NCBI GenBank assembly: GCA_035772785.1
Contig: JAOCPU010000025.1
Location: 124,001-188,000 of the forward strand
DNA from: Phlebiopsis flavidoalba
Lineage: Eukaryota > Basidiomycota > Agaricomycetes > Polyporales > Phanerochaetaceae
Direction: 5' to 3'
DNA: 64,000 bases
Shown here: piece by piece, positions 56,121-64,000 of the stretch
How the letters are laid out: every line of letters starts with the position of its first letter
How positions within the stretch are numbered: position 1 is the stretch's first letter
Made by a program: the position numbers and the translations under genes
Notes under the pieces: generated by a model
The model's database searches: none
What the model was told of the DNA's origin: nothing
Seen by the model: only the letters and a program-made list of their open reading frames with translations

Positions 56121-57216
56121 ATGAATTTTCCTTACAACGAGGAGATGGAGAACTTTGCGCTCGGCGGGCTTCCGCTCCAGAGGTGGCGGGCCTTGAGCGA
56201 CCTGAGGGAGGCGTTTGGAAGTGGTGTGAGGTGGGAGGCTCCGTGGAAGTGGCGGAGAAAGGGCTTCGGAAGCTGGTGCGCAAGCTGGTAAGTGCGATTC
56301 GTTGATTAATATGAGACGTACTCATGCCGGTTGCAGGTACAGGTGGATAGGTATTCCGGCGATTGGGTGTGGTCGTACGGGGTGGTCGACAGAATCGTCG
56401 ATGTGTTCGAGCGAGTCGCGTGGGATCCCCAGTACTGGGATCCACGGCTTGAATTGGCGGTGGATATGCATGCGGCCTTGCGTATCCTGGAGGGAGGCCT
56501 GACTTATGCGTTCGAGGCGATGTGGCAACCCTCTTGGGGTAAGTATTGGCTGCGTGGGCACAGGGGGCTTCTCGAGAAACTGGGGATCAGAACGTGGAAG
56601 TTGGAGCTGTCTTTGCCCAATCTTCGGCACCCTGACGACGTGCCTGTGGAGGAAGACGGACATGTGACGCGCTCAGAGGCTGGGGAGGTCGAAGGGGAGA
56701 GGTCTACGGAGGAGGCGGACAATCTGATAGGTTCGGGGACGAGACGGAAACGGAGGATGGGGACAAGACGGAAACGGAGGATGGGACGAGTTGATGGCTT
56801 CGGAGCCTGAAGGGATCGAAAGTCGCGTCGAGGGGGCGGTTCGTGGGCCGGCAAGACGAAAGCTGGCCGAAAATAATCGCCAGGCAGGATTCGACCAGGC
56901 CCAGTGGAAGAGCAAGATGGAGCCCCTGCTGGCCCGCAAGCGCGCCGGGGAGAAGCTGTCGAAGCTCGAGATGAGCCAGCTGAAGAGATACTCGGCGGCG
57001 GTCGAGCGGGGAGACGACCGCATCCTCATGGGTAACCGGATGGTAAGTCAGCGTGTGGCAGAGTTGTATCGACTACTGAGACGAGTTTAGTGCAACAATT
57101 GTCGATCCGGCAAGAAGGACCGATGCCGTGTGCCACGGGGCTTGGCACGTTGCAGGGAGTGTGCGAAGGGGAACAAGAGGGCTTGTTCTTTAGTGCAAGG
57201 TGCAGGTACGTGGTAA
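56121..57216 (+). CDS. Protein with a C-terminal six-cysteine zinc cluster
   Basis: The start MNFPYNEEMENFALGGLPLQ is followed, after a one-base shift in exon 1, by AEKGLRKLVRKL. A 49-base intron (56,288-56,336) leads to VQVDRYSGDWVWSYGVVDRI and VDVFERVAWDPQYWDPRLEL, then a long helical-looking part to about 56,700. An acidic linker with a 24-base tandem repeat (about 56,738-56,790) is followed by another shift and MASEPEGIESR and KRAGEKLSKLEMSQLKRYSA. A 48-base intron (57,043-57,090) precedes the last exon: CNNCRSGKKDRCRVPRGLAR then CRECAKGNKRAC, stop at 57,214-57,216. The spacing C-x2-C-x7-C-x8-C-x2-C-x7-C resembles a fungal Zn2Cys6 cluster, but has seven residues where six are usual and lies at the C-terminus. 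DNA binding is plausible but not shown. Confidence 0.6.
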
Positions 57217-57219
57217 CAA

Positions 57220-57610
57220 GAAAGTGTTTCTATTTCGAAACTAAATGTATGTACAGCTCGAGGGCGCAAGTGAAAGCCCAATGGTACACATGCTAGCCAT
57301 CTCTCTGTATCACCTTGAATGTACTATTACTGTTAATACTAGCAATGTAAACTTTTCTTGGCTATTGAGTGCAATGAAGTTATACGTTCGGTGTGTACAT
57401 GGGGCAGGTTTGGTAAGGAAGGAAGGCAGGGTCATTAAAGCGATGTGATGTGATGTAATGTGGAGGACATTTGCTGCGTCGGGAGCTGGCCATCGCGCAC
57501 GTGTATGGGCGACGAGGATGTGAATAGGGCCGGCGAGGGGTTGGTGGAAGGGAGGGTATTTGGCTGGCGCAAGGCTGTGTGTACGAGCACCGACCTCCTT
57601 CGTTATTGCT
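57220..57610. other. Gap without a supported gene
   Basis: AT-rich short frames behind the zinc-cluster gene. Nothing I can support. Confidence 0.4.
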
Positions 57611-57617
57611 AGAAGAG

Positions 57618-57925
57618 GATGATGATGATGATGACTTTGGTCCGAATGTCATCATCATCACCGACCTTACGTTTTTGGAGATGATGATGATGTGTGTGGC
57701 GAGAGTCACCACCATGGGTGGTTATCATCATCATTCCCCACTTGGAAGGACGATGATGATGATTATGACAACGGTAAAAAGTCATCACCATCTTCCCAGA
57801 ATCATTCATCACCATTCCCGAAATGGAAGGGTGATGATGATGATGAAAGAGAGTCATCATCATCGTCCGAGAATTATCATCACTATTCTCAAAATGGAAG
57901 GATCATGATGATGATGTGGCGATTG
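57618..57925. repeat. Array of GAT/ATC hairpins
   Basis: Tracts of (GAT)n on the plus strand alternate with (ATC)n at short distance, so each pair can fold. Examples are (GAT)5GA at 57,618-57,634 against TCATCATCATCA at 57,649-57,660, and TGATGATGATGATGA at about 57,832-57,846 against TCATCATCATC at about 57,854-57,864 with a 7-base loop. The word AATGGAAGG recurs between pairs. About four imperfect units. Confidence 0.75.
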
Positions 57926-57929
57926 CTTC

Positions 57930-58430
57930 TTGACACTGAACAACCACCTTGCTCAACACTTACCTCGCGTGTCAGGTCAAATCAACAAGATGCGTGGTCC
58001 ATATACCCTATCACAGTTCAAGGGGAAGGTAATGAAAAACAGTTGCTCTCAGAGATGATTAGTAATTCTGGAATCCAGAGCTTCAGCAATGTATCGCTGC
58101 GCGTGTTGTCAAGTGTTCTTTGCGTGGAGGCCATCCCAAAACGCCTTGAACTCCATGGCGATATACCAGAGGAATGGAGGCGGCGCGTGATCGCCGACAA
58201 CGCCGGGACCCCTCCGCGGGGCTTTTTATAAACACATGTCTATCTGTCCGATGCGGCAGTCCCAGATGATGCCCAGCTGGCATAGCGGGGGATGTAAACG
58301 TGTCTATGGGAGGCCGTCGCAAAGTGCGCTCGGTGCGGAGGTGGGAGGTGGACGACATGGACTCGGCCGAGGAAGATCGCGGGGAAAACACGATTACCCA
58401 ATCAATCCGTTGATCCAACGGACTTTATTC
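57930..58430. other. Gap with a weak coding-like piece
   Basis: A plus-strand stretch at 58,020-58,230 (QLLSEMISNSGIQSFSNVSL, then PKRLELHGDIPEEWRRRVIA) reads like protein and ends in a stop, but has no clear neighbours. Confidence 0.3.
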
Positions 58431-58435
58431 TCGAC

Positions 58436-59625
58436 TTGAGTAACCCTACACCTTCAACATCATCTGCTAAGGGTGCGAGCAACAACGGTCTTAACAATCA
58501 TTCGGGCCACGCAAGGTGGATTTCCTTGTGGTGCGGCAAAGGAGTGCACCTCAAGAGGTCCCGCCCAAAATACCTTCCCCAAGCTGTTGGTTGGCGAGAT
58601 CACAACGTTGTTTTTTACAGTAGCACCTGAGTATGAAGTCATACGCTCAACCAACACAAACCATGGTTTATGCGTGACCACACAACAAATGAAGAGTCCC
58701 AGCGGAGCGGGCGCCAGCGGTCTGCCATTCCTTTGCCATTGCCAGGGAATCTCCTGTCATTCAATGACCGTTGGTGCCCGGGACCGTCGCCCCGGTACCA
58801 GTTCACTGTTGGCGGGAAGTACAACGGCAGTGCCAACTGGCCATGCGCGCCACGGCCTCAGATGCGGGCGGAAAATTTGATGAGGACGTGACGATGACGG
58901 GATCTATCAAAACGGACCTCCTACAGGTGAGGAAGGTGACAAGGACGCGCCCATGCTGGATGCACCACACGCACCCTCCTACAGACGAGGAAGGTGACAA
59001 AGACATGCCCATGCCGTATCGTCCACGACACGCCTCCTGCGGGCGAAAGAATGGTTGGAAGAGTTGACGAGGACGTGGACATGATACATCCACCACACAT
59101 ACCTCCTGCGGGCGGAAGAGAGTTGACCGAGGGCGTTTTCCGTAGCGTACAGACAACCGGAGGGCCAGATTGCCGTCGCGGAGAGCCTTCACCTGTCAGC
59201 AGTCTGTCTTCTTTGCCATCGGAATGCGGATCTCCTACCCCGCGAACATGCATCGGTGGGCCTGTCGGGAGTTGAACCCCTGGATAACAAGGACTCCGGG
59301 AAGCCTCCGCCAAACACAGTGGACGATGGATGCGACGACCTCGTCGAGAGGATGAAGAATCTGTCAGTGCGTCCCCCCCCCCTAACGGGAACTAAACCCC
59401 TGGATAAGAATCACTTTCAGAAGCCTCCACCCAACACGGTCGGACAATGGATATGTGGAGCTCGTAGATAAAAGATGACGATGTTCAGGCGTTCGACTCA
59501 GCGCCTAAACGTTCGGTCGCGATGTGCCCAAAAAACGTGTGTTTCCGAACTTTACTGCGATATATTGCTCATGAAGTGGGCAGGACCCCCGACACGGCCA
59601 TGGTTGAGTTGATGGCGAAGGCTCC
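58436..59625 (+). repeat. Degenerate coding repeats ahead of the JmjC domain
   Basis: Diverged tandem units read in shifting plus-strand frames. About 58,925-59,110 holds three units around GEEGDKDAPMLDAPHAP, DEEGDKDMPM and DEDVDMIHPPHIPPAGGREL. About 59,270-59,465 holds two units with PLDNKDSGKPPPNTVDDG and PLDKNHFQKPPPNTVGQW. They are acidic and Pro-rich, so probably a disordered N-terminal part of the JmjC gene that follows. The exon structure cannot be resolved. Confidence 0.45.
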
Positions 59626-59629
59626 TCCT

Positions 59630-61263
59630 GCCCTTGGCTGCCCGTGACAAAGAAAACCTTGACCCAAATGTGGACGATGGGCAGTCCGTTTTGGTGCTCG
59701 TAGATAACCCGCAGGGAAGTGATTTGGGACGCAGGAAGGGCAGGACAAGGCCGTCAAGAAACTGCGCCTCGAGACCCATTGGCAACAATCGCTGGCGCAA
59801 CATTCCCGTGGCAGCCTCAGAACCCTGAGCGATGGAAATGGGACGAACGAAGCCTGGCGGAAATGTGTGGTGGATTAACGGCGACTGGGAAGGTGAGCTT
59901 GAAACAAGACGTGGAATGGCAATGTAAGGAACATATATTAAGGGATATTGACATTTCTAAATGCCGGTCATTAGCGGCAAAGGCTCGTTCGCGAAGATGA
60001 GGGCCACACGGTGGTCGGGTCAATGGAAGAGTTCAAGGCAAAAGTCGATGATGGGGACCGATCGTGTCAACCTTCTCGATCTACGGTGGTCTAGAGCAGA
60101 AATTCCCGTGTTGATCCCAGTAAAGTGATTGAATTCAACTATGGGACTAGACGAATAACGCTTGCAGACTTATCTCGGATCATACCATCGCCATGGACTG
60201 CGTTCGCCGTGACTTGGGCATCCAATTTAAGGATGCTGACATGGACGAGCTCCTTAAGTGGGCATTGGCTTCGGGCCCGGGGTTCCTGACCTTGCCCCAT
60301 GCAGATGGGTCGGGTCTGGCGACATGGTTTTACCCGCTGTATGGAACAAAATTATGGTCTTTTGCTAGGATGTCAGGTAGGGAGAGGTCAAAGATCAGTC
60401 TGGCTGAGCTAAAGGCGGCATACATGGATCACATGAGCTTGGCGAAGGCACTCTTGGCGCAGAAGCCTGCAGAACGCACAGCGAATCTTGCACGCCTGTT
60501 CAATGTGATGGTCGAGCCCGGTTTTGTTATGTGAGTAGAGTGCTATTATTCTCGTGCTGTGACATGTTGGCTGACGGGAGGCTGTAGCGTCATGCCTCCA
60601 GGAATATTCCACACCGTATACACAATCGAGAAGTCGCTCACCATGGGCGGCCACTTCCTTAATCTCGATTCCCTCCATCTCACGGAGTGGGCGCGGCGAT
60701 GGATCCACGAAACTGGGGGCCAAGGTACAAATACTTACCACGGGTCCATCCAAAGATACTTGTCATACATGACTATTGCGTGGGCTGTGAGGGAGGAAAC
60801 AGAAGGTGAGCAAAAGAAATGTGTATACTGTGTAATGACTTACGTGCTGTAGTTCCTGAGAGGGCTCTGAAATCAATGGCACGCATGGTCATGCGCCCGG
60901 ATTACACAACGTGGGCTGACCTCATCGATGAGGACGTACCTGGCTGCGGGAAGAAGGATGGGCCATGGTTGGCAGAGTGGGCGTTGAAGCGAGGTGAGAT
61001 GGAACGGGAAACCGGACTGGCGCGGAGGATCCTGGAAGAGATCCTCAAGTTCAGCGGGATCAAGGTCGAAGGGTTAAAAGCGTCCTTGAAGCGTAAACAG
61101 GTAGGTGGAAAGGGATGTCTGCCTTGTAACCATCGCTGACTTGCGTTAGGTGAACGAGCACTTACCTAACACCAAAACCCCAGGTCCTCCCATTTTCGAC
61201 GACGGCTTACCATTCTACAGTAGGGGCACGAACGTTGTCGAGCTTCCTGGGGAGGTCGTCTGA
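59630..61263 (+). CDS. JmjC-domain protein
   Basis: JmjC proteins are Fe(II)/2-oxoglutarate oxygenases, often hydroxylases or histone demethylases. The 5' half (about 59,634-60,115) is read in three frames: AARDKENLDPNVDDGQSVLV, ERWKWDERSLAEMCGGLTAT, GHTVVGSMEEFKAKVDDGDR and VNLLDLRWSRAEIPVLIP. From 60,193 the gene is intact over four exons (60,193-60,530; 60,588-60,805; 60,853-61,100; 61,150-61,263) with introns of 57, 47 and 49 bases. Counting from the Met at 60,193, PHADGSG carries the HxD iron ligands (His36, Asp38), Lys53 in GTKLWSF suits 2-oxoglutarate binding, and MPPGIFHTVYT supplies the distal His121. KSLTMGGHFLNLDSLHLTEW follows, as in the mushroom-expanded family. The last exon ends VVELPGEVV. 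The translation start is uncertain and may be upstream at about 58.4 kb. Confidence 0.75.
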
Positions 61264-61504
61264 AGGGCTTTGTTACTGCGTACAGGAAGGGGGAGTAACG
61301 GGATACGATGACAGCTCGTTTATATTCGTGGTGTCTTGCTATGAGAGGTTGTACATAATGTATTGTATACTGAAGAATGACAAAGGCAAGAATGATTCAA
61401 AGGGGCGAGGGCGACGGGGGGACGTCGATGAGGGATCGAGAAAGGTAGCGATGAGTGCCGTAGTGTCGAAGGCGATCGCCTACGGCCGACCGGATGGGAA
61501 GCGT

Positions 61505-61545
61505 GATCTGAACAGACCGCAATAACATCGACCTGAACAAGTCGG
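61505..61545 (+). repeat. 41-base double-hairpin motif, copy 7
   Basis: GATCTGAACAGACC, a 10-base spacer, CGACCTGAACAAGTCGG. Confidence 0.85.
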
Positions 61546-61833
61546 TGTTCAATGAGGGCTAGAGCCAGAGGAGGCGGCGAGAAAAACCGAGAACGGGAAG
61601 GAGCGATGCCGCCGAATGACGGCGATGGCGAGAGTGGGTAGTACGGGCAGTGACAATGGCGGTGGATTGACCGAGGACAGGGGGCGGCAAACAAGGCGGG
61701 CGAGATCGGCGAAGGGGATGGCGGCGGAGAGGGGCCAGCGAGAAGCGAGGCGGGAAGCGCGACGGCGAGGGAAGTTGAGAGGCCGGGGTACGCGTCGTGT
61801 GGGAAGGGCGGCGGCCGACCCGGCCCCAGCTAC

Positions 61834-61874
61834 GATCTGAACAGACCGTCAACACACCGACCTGAACAAGTCGG
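61834..61874 (+). repeat. 41-base double-hairpin motif, copy 8
   Basis: GATCTGAACAGACC, a 9-base spacer, CCGACCTGAACAAGTCGG. This is the closest copy to the consensus. Confidence 0.85.
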
Positions 61875-61987
61875 CGTACGGAGGCGGGACAATGGCGACG
61901 AGAGGGGGGTGGCGAGGGCGAGAACCAGGGGGCAAGTCGTGTCGAAGGGCGACGGCCCACGACCGACCCAGCCGCAGCTCTTGGAAC

Positions 61988-62028
61988 GATCTGAACAGAC
62001 CGTCACAGCACCGACCTAATCAAGTCGG
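61988..62028 (+). repeat. 41-base double-hairpin motif, copy 9
   Basis: GATCTGAACAGACC, a 9-base spacer, CCGACCTAATCAAGTCGG. The change from the consensus falls in the hairpin loop. Confidence 0.85.
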
Positions 62029-62630
62029 CGTACGAAGACGGAACGATAGCGACGGGAGCTCCATGGCTTGGTCATGGCGGCGAGTGGCGGCGTGGCGGCA
62101 AGGCGAGAACGGGGAGGGGGACGATGGCGGCGAGGGGTCACGGCGACGGCGACGGGGGCCCGCGCGCAAGTGGTAGACGCGCGTTGTGCGAAGGCGGGAC
62201 GATGGCGCCGAGCGGCGGCGGCGAGAGCTTCATGGATGGGCGCGGGACGGAGGCAATGGCGGCTCACCTTCCGCCCGAGAACGAGGAGGGTATGATGGCG
62301 GCGAGGGTCACGGCGGTGCCTCGTCGCGGCGCGTGCGAAGGCGGGGACGATGGCACCGAGCGGCGGCGGCGAGAGCTTCATGGGCGGGGAGGAGGCCAAT
62401 GGCGGGCGAGAACGGGGAGGGAATGATGGCGGCGAGGGTCACGGCGACTGCGACGGCGGCCCGCGCGCAAGTGTTTAGGCGCCTTGGTCGGGGAAGCGTG
62501 CAGAGGGCGGCTGAACGCCCCCCCCCTGAGCTTCGCCCTCCACCGTCGCCGTCTGGCTCTTCGTCGTGCGTGTGCGTCGTGCGTCGCCGCTGCCGTCTCT
62601 CCCTGCCATGTCGAGCCCCATCTCTTATGC

Positions 62631-62650
62631 ACCGACTTGTTTAGGTCCGG
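62631..62650 (-). repeat. 41-base double-hairpin motif, copy 10 (half, inverted)
   Basis: Only the second half, CCGGACCTAAACAAGTCGGT, on the minus strand. Confidence 0.6.
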
Positions 62651-63375
62651 TGGTGTAGCGGCGTCCCTGTTTCAGACTCCCCCCCCCCCGTCCCAGTGTC
62701 ACCGTCGTCGTCAAGTCCCCCCCTCGTCATTCGTCGCCACGTTGTCGCCCTGGACGTCTGTGCCGCCGCCGCTGTCGCCGTCGCACCGCCTCTTTTTCGC
62801 TCACGGGCCGGTGTGTCCCGCCGTTCGCCTGGACCTCTCCTCTCCGCCTTGGCTCACCGCCTTGCTTGGCGTTCTCGCCGTCGCCCAAGCCTTGCGGTGC
62901 GCCTCACGCCCTTGCCCTGGGCGTGCCCGCGTGCGCCTCGTCGTCTCCTTCACTGCTTCGCGGTGGTTGTGCTTCTCGAACAGACCTGTGACCCTCGCCT
63001 CTGACCGTCCTGCCGCCCCGCGCCCGCCGCCGCCGCCTGCGCCCACCGTTCAACGCCAGGTCACCGTGCATCCCAGCGCCCGCTCTTCCTGGTGAGCCTC
63101 CGGCGTTTGGTTTGTTTTTTTCGACGACATGTTTCGTGTCGGTGGTGCTGTGGTGTGGGCAGACCATCGCGGGTCCTCTGGTGGTGGTATGCGGGTGGTA
63201 TCTAGAGGGGTGGGGATTCGATGAACGGGGCTGCTTGGTCGCTCGGTATAAGGTGTGTGTGACACATTCTCATGCAGGGGCGGACGTTGAACTGGTAGAA
63301 CCTACCGCAATCTCAGGTCGTGTACGCGGAGGCCCAACAGACCAAGGTATGTCCACTAGGTTGCGTGCCTATCAC

Positions 63376-63430
63376 CCTCGCCTCCGAGGCCTTGCCATGT
63401 GCACAAGCGGATTCCGAAGACACCTGGGAC
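63376..63430 (-). repeat. GTGCAC motif unit (inverted)
   Basis: On the minus strand: GTCCCAGGTGTCTTCGGAAT, then CCGCTTGTGCACATGGCAAG; matches 35,285-35,340 and 55,100-55,152. Confidence 0.7.
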
Positions 63431-63639
63431 TGAAGACTGGCCCCATTCGATTCGATGGCGTGTGCAGCGCAAGAGGCCCGCTTGGGATCCCGAACCCCGA
63501 GTAAGAGCAGCCGTGCGCAAGGCATAACGCTCATTCGCGCGTTCAGACTGACCGCTGCTGAGCTGACCGGGTCGGTAGGGGGGGGGGGGGCTGTGGGAGG
63601 AGCCCCTGTGCATTGGGAGTATAGGCATGTGCGTAAGTA

Positions 63640-64000
63640 ATCATCTGGTGCAGACGCCTATACGCACAGATTAATCCGTTCAGTTTTGGTCTGAGCAGAT
63701 TAATCTGAACGGGCCAGGCTGAACAGATTTGATCTGCAGCTTCAAGGCGCGGACATGTCCCTTGTCCAATATTGGATACAAGCAAACACATTGCAAGCCT
63801 CCGTGGGCCAGTCGGTCAAGTACTCTCCCATATCGCTGCGCGCGTGGGGAGTTCAAACCCGTGAGCATCCTTTTTTAAAAGATGTTTTCACGATAGACGC
63901 TCAGACAAAAAAAATTATATTCCAATTAGGCGCCTGGGTGAATTTAATTTTTAGAATAGGCGCCTGGGCGAATAAATCTACCCCCAGGTAATAGCTCGGG
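63640..64000 (+). mobile_element. tRNA-headed SINE-like element, copy 2 (cut by window end)
   Basis: The upstream part is rich in AGATTAATC words, including the palindrome CAGATTAATCTG (about 63,692-63,703). The A box TGGGCCAGTCGG (63,804-63,815), of tRNA-Ser/Leu flavour, is followed by the B box GTTCAAACC (63,851-63,859). After an A-rich patch, the tail CCTGGGCGAATAAATC, ACCCCCAG and TAATAGCTCGGG (63,963-64,000) matches the tail of the copy at 34,325-34,600. Confidence 0.5.

Larger units (their letters stand above)
61270..63640. repeat. GC-rich repeat tract with motif copies, no supported gene
   Basis: Gly/Arg-rich or Pro/Ser/Arg-rich frames occur in every direction and carry the dispersed motifs. 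At 62,095-62,480 a unit of about 140-150 bases is repeated about three times; landmarks are GAGAACGGGGAGGG, GATGGCGGCGAGGGTCACGG and GCGGCGGCGAGAGCTTCATG. The plus-strand frame at 63,112-63,504 starts with a hydrophobic segment (FFSTTCFVSVVLWCGQTIAG), but runs into the inverted GTGCAC motif and is not convincing. Confidence 0.55.

Noticed and set aside
35633..62650. Hairpin motif as a hammerhead ribozyme
   Set aside because: The CTGATGA and GAAA core elements of a hammerhead are absent; only the loop word CTGAACAA is superficially similar.
1..64000. CRISPR arrays, bacterial operons or prophage
   Set aside because: No regularly spaced repeats of that kind; introns and eukaryotic genes throughout.

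Overview
The window is nuclear DNA from a filamentous basidiomycete, most likely an Agaricomycete such as a polypore. The evidence is a KDZ-type transposase with a CxC2-like N-terminus, dense GT-AG introns of about 46-66 bases, a JmjC protein of the kind expanded in mushrooms, a KRE9/KNH-like GPI protein, and an MPD1-like disulfide isomerase ending in KDEL. Most recognisable genes are broken by single-base indels, often in short homopolymer runs, although splice sites and active-site residues remain. This looks more like an unpolished long-read assembly than real decay, so frames and exon limits are read by eye and approximate.

Layout. 1-4,408 is one arm of a large inverted repeat; the other arm is 26,581-30,870. 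Each carries a copy of a small secreted glycine-rich protein gene. The 22 kb between the arms holds ordinary single-copy genes: an unrecognised minus-strand gene or genes (4.3-8.3 kb), the disulfide isomerase (8.7-10.2 kb, +), a weak plus-strand candidate (12.7-13.5 kb), the oligosaccharyltransferase catalytic subunit STT3 (15.6-18.8 kb, -), an unrecognised gene (19.2-19.9 kb, -), a GPI-anchored KRE9/KNH-like wall protein (22.9-23.8 kb, -) and RNase H2 subunit C (24.5-25.3 kb, -). Three of these (isomerase, STT3, GPI protein) act in or pass through the secretory pathway, but nothing shows that they are co-regulated. DNA from about 4.5 to 15.6 kb is very GC-rich, so chance open frames abound there.

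31-45 kb is repeat country: shrunken extra copies of the arm sequence, a tRNA-headed SINE-like element, a perfect 61-base tandem duplication, a broken KDZ transposase gene and an unrecognised minus-strand gene. 45-61 kb holds several plus-strand lineage-specific genes: two long unrecognised genes, an intact small three-exon gene, an unrecognised gene at 53.1 kb, a protein with a C-terminal six-cysteine zinc cluster, and a JmjC protein whose last four exons are intact.

Two short dispersed motifs recur only in the right half (34.8-63.4 kb). One is a 41-base double-hairpin unit with about ten copies, one of which shows two compensatory base-pair changes. The other is a GTGCAC-centred unit. A second SINE-like element, with a different tRNA head but matching flanks and tail, is cut by the right edge of the window.
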